In this document: positions 28,777 to 39,450 of the stretch, one piece after another
Position numbering within the stretch: the stretch's first letter is position 1
Layout: each line of letters opens with the position of its first letter
Assembly: GCF_002090115.1 (NCBI RefSeq)
Contig: NZ_BBRK01000005.1
Span: 186,001 to 250,000, forward strand
Direction: 5' to 3'
Length of the DNA: 64,000 bases
Source of the DNA: Demequina sp. NBRC 110054
GTDB taxonomy: Bacteria; Actinomycetota; Actinomycetes; Actinomycetales; Demequinaceae
Program-made: the position numbers and the translations under genes
Notes under the pieces: generated by a model
Told to the model about the DNA's origin: nothing
Database searches by the model: none
What the model saw: only the letters and a program-made list of their open reading frames with translations

Positions 28777-29988
28777 ATGCGTGGAACAACGACGTTGCTC
28801 GCAGGCGCTACGGCGCTGACGGCTCTAGCGATCGCAGGATGCGCCCCATCGGAGACGGAGGCCACCGATGAGGTGTCCTCGTCCGAGCTGCCCGCCATGG
28901 AGACGGCGGTCACGGTAGGCATCATCACGTCGGAGACCGGTGTCCTCGCCGGCTACGGCGAGCAGTACCTGGCAGGGTTCGAGGCAGGCCTCGACTACGC
29001 GACCGATGGCACCGGCAAGGTGGGTGACACCGTCATCGAGGTCGACTACCGCGACGACGCCGGAGACGTCGACAAGGCCGTGACGATCACGAAGGAGCTG
29101 ATCGGCGACGGCGTGAACATCATCGCCGGCACGGTGTCCTCCGGCGTCGCGCTGTCGGTCGCCGAGCAGGCCGAGCAGAACCAGGTGCTCTACATCTCGG
29201 GCCCCGCCGCGGCGGACGCCCTCACCGGTCTCAACGACTACACGTTCCGGTCGGGACGGCAGTCCTCGCAGGACGTCGCGACCGCGGGCATGTTCCTCGA
29301 CGACATCTCGGGCAAGGACGTGCTGGTCTTCGCGCAGGACTCGGCCTTCGGGCAGGGCAATGTGGCCGCGGTCGAGGCGATCCTCGGCGCGGACGGCGCG
29401 AACGTCGACTCGCTGCTCGTCGCCGAGGACGTCACCGAGTTCACCACCTTCGCTCAGCAGGTGGTCGACGCGGATCCCGACCTCGTGTTCGTCGCGTGGG
29501 CCGGGGCCACCTCCGGCGCGATGTGGGAGGCGATGAGCCAGCAGGACGTCTTCGCGAGCATCCCCGTCGTCACCGGGCTCGGCGACTCCGCCACGTTCGG
29601 CGCCTACGGCGCGGCGAGCGAGGAGATCTCGTTCCTCAACCACTACTTCGCGGGGGGTCCGTCCAACGACGTCAACACCGCGATGGTCGAATCGATCGAG
29701 GCCGCGGGCGGCACCGCGGACCTGTTCAGCCCCGACGGGTTCAACGCCGCGCTGATGATCGTGCACGCGATCGAGGCCGGATACGACGACGTCGATGCGA
29801 TGATCGCCGCGCTCGAGGGCTGGAGCTTCGACGGCCCCAAGGGCACGACGACCATCCGTGAGTCGGACCACGCGCTCCTCCAGGAGATGTACCAGGTCAC
29901 CCTGGTGGCCGACGGCGACTCGTACGCACCCGAGCTGCTCGACGTCGTGGCAGCCGCTGACGTCGCTCCCGCCGAGCTCGCAGAGTAG
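28777..29988 (+). CDS. Liv-type ABC transporter substrate-binding lipoprotein
   Basis: This 403-residue protein is the extracellular receptor of a branched-chain-amino-acid-type ABC importer. A signal peptide ends in a lipobox with Cys22 (LAIAGC), so it should be lipid-anchored on the outer face of the membrane. The mature part has the type I periplasmic-binding fold, with VGIITSETGVLAGYGEQYLAGFEAGLDY and FAQDSAFGQGNVAAVEAILG. Family members bind leucine, urea, short amides, aromatic acids or other small acids; the neighbouring acyl-CoA ligase and hydroxy-acid dehydrogenase argue against an amino acid. It heads a nine-gene operon behind a strong promoter with a palindromic operator. Confidence 0.92.
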   Translation: MRGTTTLLAGATALTALAIAGCAPSETEATDEVSSSELPAMETAVTVGIITSETGVLAGYGEQYLAGFEAGLDYATDGTGKVGDTVIEVDYRDDAGDVDKAVTITKELIGDGVNIIAGTVSSGVALSVAEQAEQNQVLYISGPAAADALTGLNDYTFRSGRQSSQDVATAGMFLDDISGKDVLVFAQDSAFGQGNVAAVEAILGADGANVDSLLVAEDVTEFTTFAQQVVDADPDLVFVAWAGATSGAMWEAMSQQDVFASIPVVTGLGDSATFGAYGAASEEISFLNHYFAGGPSNDVNTAMVESIEAAGGTADLFSPDGFNAALMIVHAIEAGYDDVDAMIAALEGWSFDGPKGTTTIRESDHALLQEMYQVTLVADGDSYAPELLDVVAAADVAPAELAE

Positions 29989-29995
29989 GGCCGCG

Positions 29996-30763
29996 ATGGG
30001 CATGCATGACCAGCCTCCCTCCCTCCACATCGAGGGGGTCGGCCTCCGCATCGGCGGCGCGACGATCCTCGAGGACGTGCATCTCGACGTGGCCGCGGGC
30101 GCCATGGTCGGGGTGATCGGTCCGAATGGAGCGGGGAAGACCACGCTGTTCAACGTGATCTCGGGCATCATGCGGCCCACGTCAGGCACCGTCGCCCTGG
30201 GCGGCACCGACATCACCTCGATGTCGGTGCCCGCCCGGGCACGCGCCGGCCTCGGCCGGACGTTCCAGACCTCGAGCTACTTCCCGCGCCTGAGCGTGCT
30301 GGAGAACGTGCGCATCGCCGCGCAGGTGCAGCTCGGAGGCAACTACTCGCTGCTGCGGTTCCCGCGCCGCACGGACGAGGCCACCGAGAAGGCACGGGGT
30401 GCGATCGAGGCGGTCGGCCTCGCGCACCGCATGGACGCCATGGCGGGCGACATCTCGCACGGCGACAAGCGCAAGCTCGAGATCGCGACCCTCATGGCGA
30501 TCGACACCGGCATCGCGCTGCTCGACGAGCCGATGGCCGGTGTCGGGTCCGGCGACGTCGACGGCCTCGTGGCCCGCATCAGGGACCTCCACGGCGGGGG
30601 TCGCCGCACCGTCCTCATGGTCGAGCACCACATCGACGTCCTGCTCGGGCTCGTGGACATGGTGGCGGTCATGCACGCCGGCTCGATCCTCGCCTATGAC
30701 ACCCCGGAGCAGATCATGACCAACCCGATCGTGCAGAGCGCCTACCTGGGGAACGCCGCATGA
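29996..30763 (+). CDS. livG: Liv-type ABC transporter ATPase, LivG
   Basis: This 255-residue ATPase energises the importer. It has Walker A GPNGAGKTT, a signature motif in the variant form ISHGDKRKLEIA, Walker B IALLDEPMAG followed by VGSGDVD, and the switch His in MVEHHIDV. The LivG-specific long insert and C-terminal TPEQIMTNPIVQSAYLG tail are present. The ATG at 29996 lies 7 bp after the lipoprotein stop; another ATG at 30002 is possible. Its stop overlaps the ATG of the second ATPase gene (ATGA). Symbol by family; the substrate is unknown. Confidence 0.92.
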   Translation: MGMHDQPPSLHIEGVGLRIGGATILEDVHLDVAAGAMVGVIGPNGAGKTTLFNVISGIMRPTSGTVALGGTDITSMSVPARARAGLGRTFQTSSYFPRLSVLENVRIAAQVQLGGNYSLLRFPRRTDEATEKARGAIEAVGLAHRMDAMAGDISHGDKRKLEIATLMAIDTGIALLDEPMAGVGSGDVDGLVARIRDLHGGGRRTVLMVEHHIDVLLGLVDMVAVMHAGSILAYDTPEQIMTNPIVQSAYLGNAA

Positions 30764-31485
30764 CCGCGCCGATCCTCGAGGTCGAGGCCCTGCAGGCGTC
30801 GATCGGCGGCCAGCAGGTCGTCGAGTCGGTCACCTTCGACGTGCCGAGCACCGGCATCACCGCGGTCCTCGGCCGCAACGGCGTCGGCAAGACGTCGACG
30901 CTGCGCGGCATCCTCGGCCTCATCTCGCGCTCCGGCAAGGTGACCCTCGCGGGCGACCGCATCGACGGAGAGCCGACGCACCGGATCGTCCGTCGTGGCG
31001 TCGGGTACGTGCCGGAGGACCGCGAGGTCTTCGCGTCGCTCACGGTCGCGGAGAACCTCGCGCTCGCCGAGCGGCAGGCGAAGCCGCGGCGCGAGTTCGT
31101 CGCCGCGCTGTTCCCCGACCTCGTCGCGCGCAGCAAGCAGATGGCCGGCACCCTGTCGGGTGGCCAGCAGCAGATGGTGTCCGTCGCTCGCGCGCTCCTC
31201 AACGACAATCGCCTGCTCCTGGTCGACGAGCCCACCAAGGGCCTCGCTCCCCGCATCGTCGGGGAGGTGGCCGACGCGCTCGAGGAGGCCTCGCTCACCG
31301 TGCCGATGCTCCTCGTGGAGCAGAACCTCGAGGTGGTGCGACGCCTCGCGACCGACGTGATCGTGATCGACAGCGGGCGGGTGGTCCACCGCGGCAACGC
31401 GCGCGAGCTGCTGGACGATGCGGCGCTCACCAAGCGCCTGCTGGGCGTCCACGGCGAGGCGACGGCGGGGGAGGCGCACGCATGA
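30760..31485 (+). CDS. livF: Liv-type ABC transporter ATPase, LivF
   Basis: This 241-residue partner ATPase has Walker A GRNGVGKTS, the canonical signature LSGGQQQMVSVARAL, Walker B LLLVDEPTKGLAPRI and the switch region VEQNLEVV, with the LivF-type VGYVPEDREVFASLTV segment. It forms the heterodimer with LivG on the cytoplasmic side. Both ends overlap neighbours by 4 bp (ATGA), so translation is coupled throughout the transport genes. Nothing unusual is seen in the motifs. Confidence 0.93.
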   Translation: MTAPILEVEALQASIGGQQVVESVTFDVPSTGITAVLGRNGVGKTSTLRGILGLISRSGKVTLAGDRIDGEPTHRIVRRGVGYVPEDREVFASLTVAENLALAERQAKPRREFVAALFPDLVARSKQMAGTLSGGQQQMVSVARALLNDNRLLLVDEPTKGLAPRIVGEVADALEEASLTVPMLLVEQNLEVVRRLATDVIVIDSGRVVHRGNARELLDDAALTKRLLGVHGEATAGEAHA

Positions 31486-32360
31486 GCACGTTCGTCCTGG
31501 TCCTCGCGACCGGAATCGGCCTCGGCGCGCTCTACTTCCTGGTCGCCTCGGGTCTGAGCCTCATCTACGGCCTCATGCATGTGCTGAACTTCGCGCACGG
31601 TGTCTTCCTCACGCTCGGCGCGTTCATCGGCTGGGAGGCGGCGCAGCGGATGGGCGCATCGGGGTGGGTGGCGTTCGCCGCCTCCATCCTCATCGGAGGC
31701 ATCGTGGGCACCGTGTTCGCGACGCTCACCGAGCTCGCCCTCATCAGACCGCTGTACGAGCGGCACATCGAGCAGGTGCTCGTGACGGTGGGCCTCGCGT
31801 TCGCCTCGGTCGCGCTCTTCGAGGGCATCTGGGGCTCCGACCCCCTGTACATCTCCGGGCCTGCCTGGCTCGACGAGACGACGTCCCTGCTCGGCGCGCG
31901 CATCCCGAACGTCTACTTCGTCCTCATGATCGCCGCGACGCTGCTCCTCGCGAGCCTGATCGTGTTCCTGCGCTACACGCGCTTCGGGATGATCATCCGG
32001 GCCGGAGTCGAGAACCGCGCGATGGTCACCGCGCTCGGCATCGATGTGAAGAAGTCCTTCACCCTGGTCTTCGCGATCGGCGGCTCCGCCGCGGGCGTCG
32101 GCGGCGTGCTCGCCGCGCACTACACCGGCTACGTCTCGGCGCACCTGGGCCAGGGGCTCCTCATCTTCGCGTTCATCGTGACCGTGATCGGCGGGCTCGG
32201 CTCGCTCGCGGGCGCCGCGATCGCCTCGGTGCTCGTGGCCGTGCTCCAGCAGTTCGCCAACTACTACCTGAGCGGCACCGGCGACCTGATCGTCGTGGTG
32301 GCGCTCGCCGTCGTCCTGCTCGCGCGACCGCGCGGGCTCCTGGGAAGGAGGCCGGCATGA
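31482..32360 (+). CDS. livH: Liv-type ABC transporter permease, LivH
   Basis: This 292-residue membrane permease has about eight hydrophobic segments and the family opening GLSLIYGLMHVLNFAHGVFLTLGAF. The conserved GLGSLAGAAIASVLVAVLQQF stretch near the end is typical of LivH. It forms the transmembrane channel with LivM. The start overlaps the LivF stop and its own stop overlaps the LivM ATG. Confidence 0.93.
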   Translation: MSTFVLVLATGIGLGALYFLVASGLSLIYGLMHVLNFAHGVFLTLGAFIGWEAAQRMGASGWVAFAASILIGGIVGTVFATLTELALIRPLYERHIEQVLVTVGLAFASVALFEGIWGSDPLYISGPAWLDETTSLLGARIPNVYFVLMIAATLLLASLIVFLRYTRFGMIIRAGVENRAMVTALGIDVKKSFTLVFAIGGSAAGVGGVLAAHYTGYVSAHLGQGLLIFAFIVTVIGGLGSLAGAAIASVLVAVLQQFANYYLSGTGDLIVVVALAVVLLARPRGLLGRRPA

Positions 32361-33472
32361 CCGAGCTCACCCGCCGCTATGGCGTCGCCGTGGGAGGCAT
32401 CGCCCTGGTGACCCTGATGGCGCTCCTGCCGCTGCTCAACATCTCGTTGCCTGGCATCCTCCCGACACCCACCTATCAGCCGGGCGCCCTCGCGATGCTG
32501 TCGCTCGCGATGGTGTTCGCCGCCCTCGCGCTGTCGTACAACATGCTCCTGGGCACCGGCGGGATGCTGTCCTTCGGGCATGCGCTGTACTTCGGCGCCG
32601 GCGCGTACGGCCTCGGCATCATCCTCGAGAACCTCGGAGTCCCGCTGTGGCCCGGCATCGTCCTCGCACTCGTCGGTGGACTCGCCATCTCGCTCGTGAC
32701 GGGCGCCATCAGCATGAGGGTCACCGGCATCCCCTTCGCGATGGTGACGCTCGCCTTTGCCCAGGCCGGATCGGTGCTCGTGCGCAGGAACTCGTCGGTG
32801 ACCGGCGGCGAGGAGGGACTCGCGCTCGAGACGGATCACGTGCCGGACTGGCTGGTCGGCGTGGCGAACACCCGCAACCTGTACTGGGCCACGCTTGCCG
32901 TGCTGGTCGTCGTGTACCTGGTCGCGGTCTGGGTCGACCGGTCTCGGCTGGGTCACCTCGCGCGGGCCTCGCGCGAGAACGAGCTCCGCATGCGCGTGCT
33001 CGGGCTCGAGCCGACGCGCGCCAAGCTCGTGCTCTTCGTGCTCGCCGCGCTCGCCGCCTCGTTGTCAGGCATCGCGTACATGCTCCTCCAGTCGGGAACG
33101 GTGCCGCGCGCGGTCTCCGCCGATCTCACGATCACCGTCCTGGTAATGGTGGTGCTGGGCGGGGTCGGCTACCGCTGGGGAGCGATCCTCGGTGGCGTGC
33201 TCTACACGGTGCTCGACCAGCGGCTCACGGTTCTCGCGGGATCGGACGCGATCGCGGGCCTGCCGTCGATCCTCCGGGTGCCGCTGAGCGAGCCCCTCTT
33301 CCTGCTCGGGACAATGTTCATCCTCGTCGTCCTGTTCCTCCCGGGGGGCATCGCCGGCACCGCGCACACCTGGCTCGACGGGCGCCGGCGCGGGCGCTCC
33401 CACGATCAGCTGAGCGACCTCGAGGCCGACTCCGAGGAGAACCGCACACCGGTCGAGACGAGGCAGTCATGA
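32357..33472 (+). CDS. livM: Liv-type ABC transporter permease, LivM
   Basis: This 371-residue second permease has about nine hydrophobic helices, with the LivM hallmarks YNMLLGTGGMLSFGHALYFGAGAY and ASRENELRMRVLGLEPTRAKLVLFVLAALAASLSG, and GGVGYRWGAILGG. The ATG at 32357 overlaps the LivH stop; the frame is open farther upstream only as a shadow. An acidic hydrophilic tail of about 40 residues follows the last helix. Its stop overlaps the start of the acyl-CoA ligase gene, tying transport to metabolism. Confidence 0.93.
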   Translation: MTELTRRYGVAVGGIALVTLMALLPLLNISLPGILPTPTYQPGALAMLSLAMVFAALALSYNMLLGTGGMLSFGHALYFGAGAYGLGIILENLGVPLWPGIVLALVGGLAISLVTGAISMRVTGIPFAMVTLAFAQAGSVLVRRNSSVTGGEEGLALETDHVPDWLVGVANTRNLYWATLAVLVVVYLVAVWVDRSRLGHLARASRENELRMRVLGLEPTRAKLVLFVLAALAASLSGIAYMLLQSGTVPRAVSADLTITVLVMVVLGGVGYRWGAILGGVLYTVLDQRLTVLAGSDAIAGLPSILRVPLSEPLFLLGTMFILVVLFLPGGIAGTAHTWLDGRRRGRSHDQLSDLEADSEENRTPVETRQS

Positions 33473-34995
33473 GCACGCGCCACACGATCGGACGCTGGCT
33501 CCTGGACGCGGCGGAGCAGAGGCCCGACCACACGGCGATCGACGAGGGCGGGGTCTCCCTCACCTACGAGGCGCTTGCGGCCCGGGCACGGGGACTCGCG
33601 GACTCCCTGCGCGAGGCAGGCTACGGCGCGGGTGACCGCATCGCGACCGTGTCCGCGAACTCGACCGACCACGTCGTCGCGTTCTTCGCGTGCGCGCTCG
33701 ACGGGCTCACCTTCGCGCCGCTGTCGCACAGGCTGACCGTGTCGGAGCTCGGGCGCCTTCTCGCACGGACCGCCCCGGCGCTCATCCTGACGGACGACGA
33801 GCACGAGGCGGCGGTGCGACATGCTCGCGTGGCGGCGCCCCACCGGGTGCCGACCGCGCCGCTCGGCTCGTCCGGAGTCGAGTCCCACGCGCCCCGCGCC
33901 GCCCACGCCCGCCAGGCACGGGACGCGCGGGACGATGACCCGCTGCTGCTGATCTTCACGTCGGGAGCGGAGGCGGACCCGAAGGGCGTCGTGCTCACGC
34001 ATGAGGCGTGCTTCTGGACCAATCAGTCGCTCAGCCAGGCTATGCCGATGCGCGAGGACGACGTCGTGCTCGCGGTGCTTCCGCAGTGTCACGTCGCCGC
34101 GTGGAACGTGCAGCCCCTCCTTGCCTGGCGCTCGGGCGCCACCGTCGTCCTTGAGCGGGGGTTCTCGCCGTCGCGCGTCCTCAGCCTCATCGAGAGCAGG
34201 CAGGTCACGGTGATGATGGGCGTCCCGACTCAGTACCGTCTGCTCGTCGAGGATCCGGCATGGGCCGCATCCGACCTCGGCTCCTTGCGTCTCGCCGTCG
34301 CTGGTGGGGCCGCGCTCGCCGGGGAGGTGGCGCGCCAGTGGGAGCGCCGAGCGATCCCCCTCACGCCCGGATACGGGCTCACGGAGGCCGGGCCCAACAC
34401 GCTTCACCTGCCCCCGGCGCTGCGGGGCGAGGCAAGCGGCTCCGTGGGCGTGCCCTATCCCATGGTCGAGGTGCAGCTCCGGGATCCCGCCACGGACCTC
34501 GTGCTCGACAGCGAGGCCACGGGAGAGCTGTGGGTCCGGTCCGGAGGCCTGTTCACCGAGTATCTCGGCGACCCCGAATCCACCGCGGCGGCCCTCCAGG
34601 ACGGCTGGCTTCGCACCGGCGACCTGGCTCGCAGGGATGCCCGCGGCCACTTCAGCATCGTCGATCGCATCAAGGACATCTACATCTCCGGCGGCGAGAA
34701 CGTCGCCCCCGCCGAGGTGGAGCGCGTGCTCGAGGACCACCCGGCGGTGTCCAGGGCCGCGGTCGTCGGGGTGCCCGATGAGGTCTGGGGGGAGCGCGGA
34801 GTGGCCTACGTCCGCCTGCATCCCGGCGGGGCCGCCTCCGTCGACGAGCTGATCGCTCATGCCCGGGGCCGACTCGCGGGGTTCAAGGTGCCCGTGAGCG
34901 TGATGTTCGTCGACGATCTGCCGACCGGAACGCTTGACAAGGTGTCGCGCAGGCGGCTGCACGCCGCGCATGCCTCGGAGAGGAGCCCGCGATGA
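33469..34995 (+). CDS. AMP-dependent acyl-CoA synthetase with altered P-loop
   Basis: This 508-residue adenylate-forming enzyme resembles medium/long-chain acyl-CoA or aryl-CoA synthetases and probably activates the imported acid. GYGLTEAGPNT, GELWVRSGGLFTEYLG and the LRTGDLARRDARGHFSIVDRIKDIYISGGENVAPAEVE block are normal. The phosphate-binding loop is not: it reads TSGAEADPKG (residues 164-173), where almost all relatives have TSGTTGxPKG, so the two Thr and the second Gly are lost while the terminal Lys remains. Activity may be reduced or altered. The ATG overlaps the livM stop (ATGA), and the TetR gene starts in its last 4 bp. Confidence 0.87.
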   Translation: MSTRHTIGRWLLDAAEQRPDHTAIDEGGVSLTYEALAARARGLADSLREAGYGAGDRIATVSANSTDHVVAFFACALDGLTFAPLSHRLTVSELGRLLARTAPALILTDDEHEAAVRHARVAAPHRVPTAPLGSSGVESHAPRAAHARQARDARDDDPLLLIFTSGAEADPKGVVLTHEACFWTNQSLSQAMPMREDDVVLAVLPQCHVAAWNVQPLLAWRSGATVVLERGFSPSRVLSLIESRQVTVMMGVPTQYRLLVEDPAWAASDLGSLRLAVAGGAALAGEVARQWERRAIPLTPGYGLTEAGPNTLHLPPALRGEASGSVGVPYPMVEVQLRDPATDLVLDSEATGELWVRSGGLFTEYLGDPESTAAALQDGWLRTGDLARRDARGHFSIVDRIKDIYISGGENVAPAEVERVLEDHPAVSRAAVVGVPDEVWGERGVAYVRLHPGGAASVDELIAHARGRLAGFKVPVSVMFVDDLPTGTLDKVSRRRLHAAHASERSPR

Positions 34996-35675
34996 CCCAG
35001 CTCGACGCAGAGGAGGACGCGCTGCTGTCGCAGGCGACGGGCAAGCCGCTTACCGAGCGGGGGAAGGCCACGAGGGCACGGCTCGTCGAGGCCGCCGAGT
35101 TCGTCTTCGCCGACGCCGGCTACCACGAGGCCTCGATCGTGAGGATCACCGAGCGCGCCGGGATCGGGCTGGGGACGTTCTATCTGTACTTCGACTCCAA
35201 GCAGGCGATCTTCGAGGCCCTCGTGCTCGATCTCAACCGCCGGGTACGGCAGGCGATGTCCTCGGCGATGGCCGGAGCCTCGACCCGCATGGAGGCCGAG
35301 CGCCGGGGCTTCGAGGGCTTCTTCCGCTTCACCGCGGAGCACCCCGCGCTGTACCGGGTGGTGAGGGAGGCCGAGCTCGTGTCCCCCGAGACGATGCGCG
35401 AACACTACGCCCGCATCGTCTCCGGCTATCGGGAGGGGCTCACGGCGGCTCAGCACGAGGGCGACATCGATGGAGGGCTCGATCCCGAGGTGACCGCATG
35501 GGCGCTCATGGGGATCGGTGAGCTGATCGGCATGCGCTACGTCCTGTGGGAGCGCGACGAGGCCGGAACCGCTCCGACAGCGATCGATCCCGACGTGCTC
35601 GCCTCTGCCATGCGTTTCATCGACGGCGGCCTCCGTCGCCATCGCGCCGCGACGACCGACGAGCAGGAGCAGTGA
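34992..35675 (+). CDS. TetR-family regulator within the Liv operon
   Basis: This 227-residue TetR protein has a clear helix-turn-helix (ASIVRITERAGIGLGTFYLYFDSKQAIFEALV, about residues 45-76) and a helical ligand domain. Being embedded in the operon, with ATGA overlap upstream and TGATG overlap downstream, it is likely an autoregulated repressor that binds GGACCTAGGTCC in the operon's promoter and is relieved by the transported compound or its CoA ester. That link is inference from position. Confidence 0.9.
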   Translation: MTQLDAEEDALLSQATGKPLTERGKATRARLVEAAEFVFADAGYHEASIVRITERAGIGLGTFYLYFDSKQAIFEALVLDLNRRVRQAMSSAMAGASTRMEAERRGFEGFFRFTAEHPALYRVVREAELVSPETMREHYARIVSGYREGLTAAQHEGDIDGGLDPEVTAWALMGIGELIGMRYVLWERDEAGTAPTAIDPDVLASAMRFIDGGLRRHRAATTDEQEQ

Positions 35676-36427
35676 TGAGCGAGAGACGACTCGACGACCG
35701 CCGCGCGATCGTCACCGGAGGTGCGAGCGGCATCGGGCTCGCGTGTGCGAGGGAGTTGGCCGCGCAGGGCGCCCATGTGGTCGTCGCCGACCGCGACGAG
35801 GAGGCCGCCCGCCGCGCCGCGGAGGAGGTCGGTGGCGAGGCCTGGGTCGTGGACCTCTCAGCCACCGAGGCCCTCGACGACCTCTCGCTCGAGGCCGACA
35901 TCGTGGTGAACAACGCCGGGATCCAGCGGGTGAGCCCGATCGAGGAGTTCGATCCCGCGGACTTCCGACTCATCCAGGACCTCATGCTCGTGGCACCGTT
36001 CCTGCTGATCCGCGCCGCCCTTCCCGGCATGTATGCGCGCGGCTGGGGCAGGATCATCAACCTCTCGTCGGTCCACGGCCTGCGCGCGTCGCCGTTCAAG
36101 TCGGCGTACGTCGCCGCGAAGCACGGACTCGAGGGGCTGTCGAAGGTCACGGCACTCGAGGGCGGTCCGCACGGCGTGACGTCGAACTGCGTGAATCCGG
36201 GCTACGTGCGCACCCCGCTGGTCGAGAAGCAGATCGGCGACCAGGCACGCGCTCACGGGATCCCGGAGTCCGAGGTGGTGGAGAAGGTGATGCTCACCGA
36301 GGCCGCGGTGAAGCGCCTGGTGGAGCCCTCCGAGGTCGCGTCACTCGTCAGCTGGCTCGCGTCGGACGACGCGGGCATGGTGACCGGCGCCTCGTACACG
36401 ATGGACGGAGGGTGGTCCGCGCGATGA
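35675..36427 (+). CDS. 3-hydroxybutyrate dehydrogenase-like SDR
   Basis: This 250-residue short-chain dehydrogenase has the NAD site TGGASGIG, the NNAG motif and the catalytic set SSVHGLRASPFKSAYVAAKHG, where the VHG...SPFKSAYVAAKHG form is characteristic of (R)-3-hydroxybutyrate dehydrogenases. The C-terminal YTMDGGWSAR is also typical. The enzyme would oxidise 3-hydroxybutyrate, or a similar short hydroxy acid, to the keto acid. Its ATG overlaps the TetR stop and its stop overlaps the hydrolase ATG. The substrate class is a family-level inference. Confidence 0.85.
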   Translation: MSERRLDDRRAIVTGGASGIGLACARELAAQGAHVVVADRDEEAARRAAEEVGGEAWVVDLSATEALDDLSLEADIVVNNAGIQRVSPIEEFDPADFRLIQDLMLVAPFLLIRAALPGMYARGWGRIINLSSVHGLRASPFKSAYVAAKHGLEGLSKVTALEGGPHGVTSNCVNPGYVRTPLVEKQIGDQARAHGIPESEVVEKVMLTEAAVKRLVEPSEVASLVSWLASDDAGMVTGASYTMDGGWSAR

Positions 36428-37326
36428 CGAAGCGAGAGATCGACGTCCCCGTGTCGGGCGGCGAGCTGCACGTCGCTGTGTGGGAGCCGAGCGTTCCCGC
36501 CCGCGCCGACGTGATCGCCGTGCACGGCATCACCGCGTCGCACCACGCGTGGGAGTGGCTCGCCAAGGCCGCGCCCGACCTGCGCCTCGTGGCCCCGGAT
36601 CTGCGGGGACGCGGCCGGTCGCAGGGCCTGCAGACGGACGGCGGACTCGCCTCGCACGCGGACGACCTCGCCGAGATCGCGGCCGCGCTCGGTCTGCGGT
36701 CGCCAGTGATCCTCGGTCACTCGATGGGGGCGTTCGTCGCGGTCACGGCGGCTTCGCGCCATCCCGATCTGACCTCATCGCTCGTCATGGTCGACGGAGG
36801 CGTGCCCCTCGGACTTCCTCCGGGCATCTCCGCAGCACAGGCGATGGAGATGGTCCTGGGGCCGACGGCGGCCCGGCTGCGGATGCGCTTCCCCGACACC
36901 CAGGCGTACCTCGACTTCTGGCGCGCGCATCCCGCGTTCGTGGGGGAGTGGAGCCCCTCGCTCGAGGCGTACTTCGCCTACGACCTGGTCCCCGACGGGG
37001 ATGGCCTCCGCCCCGCCACGGCGTACGAGACGGCCGCCACCGACACCGCCGATCTGCTCACCGGCTCGGCGCTGCACGAGGCCTGGGACGCGCTCGCCGT
37101 GCCGACGCGGCTGCTGACCGTGCCGCTCGGGCTGACCGCACAACCGCCCGGCCTGTACCCGGCGGACGTGCTCGAGCCGCTGCTCGTCGACACTCCCGTC
37201 ATGCACGAGCGCGTCGACGGCTTCAACCACTACACGATCACGATGTCGCCTTCGGGCGCGGAGATCGTCGCGGGAGTGCTGGACGACGTGCTGCTCGTCG
37301 ACGCGTCCCGCGACGGAGGTGTGTAG
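36424..37326 (+). CDS. Alpha/beta hydrolase
   Basis: This 300-residue alpha/beta hydrolase has the nucleophile elbow GHSMGAF with Ser near residue 101, the oxyanion HGITASHHAW, DLRGRGRS, and a late His in the segment DGFNHYTI. It ends the nine-gene operon; its ATG overlaps the dehydrogenase stop. In this setting it may hydrolyse an ester, lactone or hydroxyalkanoate oligomer to release an acid for the ligase and dehydrogenase. The insert between the nucleophile and the C-terminal half (about residues 130-230) forms the lid and is not diagnostic. No export signal, so it is cytoplasmic. Confidence 0.88.
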   Translation: MTKREIDVPVSGGELHVAVWEPSVPARADVIAVHGITASHHAWEWLAKAAPDLRLVAPDLRGRGRSQGLQTDGGLASHADDLAEIAAALGLRSPVILGHSMGAFVAVTAASRHPDLTSSLVMVDGGVPLGLPPGISAAQAMEMVLGPTAARLRMRFPDTQAYLDFWRAHPAFVGEWSPSLEAYFAYDLVPDGDGLRPATAYETAATDTADLLTGSALHEAWDALAVPTRLLTVPLGLTAQPPGLYPADVLEPLLVDTPVMHERVDGFNHYTITMSPSGAEIVAGVLDDVLLVDASRDGGV

Positions 37327-37479
37327 CTGCGACAGGCTGATCGGCCCGGCAGGCCCGAGCGCCAGCGGAGCTGCGCGTGACGGCATGGGACCTCAGGGAA
37401 ACCTGAGCGACATCTCCATGCACCACAATGGTGCGGTTCGCGCGGCGGCTGAGGCTGCGCCTGATCCGGAGGAACCAAC

Positions 37480-39433
<1,954 letters not shown>

Positions 39434-39450
39434 CGGCGGGCGCGGCGCAC

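Noticed and set aside
37327-37479. Possible riboswitch upstream of the YitT gene
   Set aside because: A small CTCAGG-GAAA-CCTGAG hairpin is present, but no known riboswitch core (guanidine, glycine or others) could be matched.
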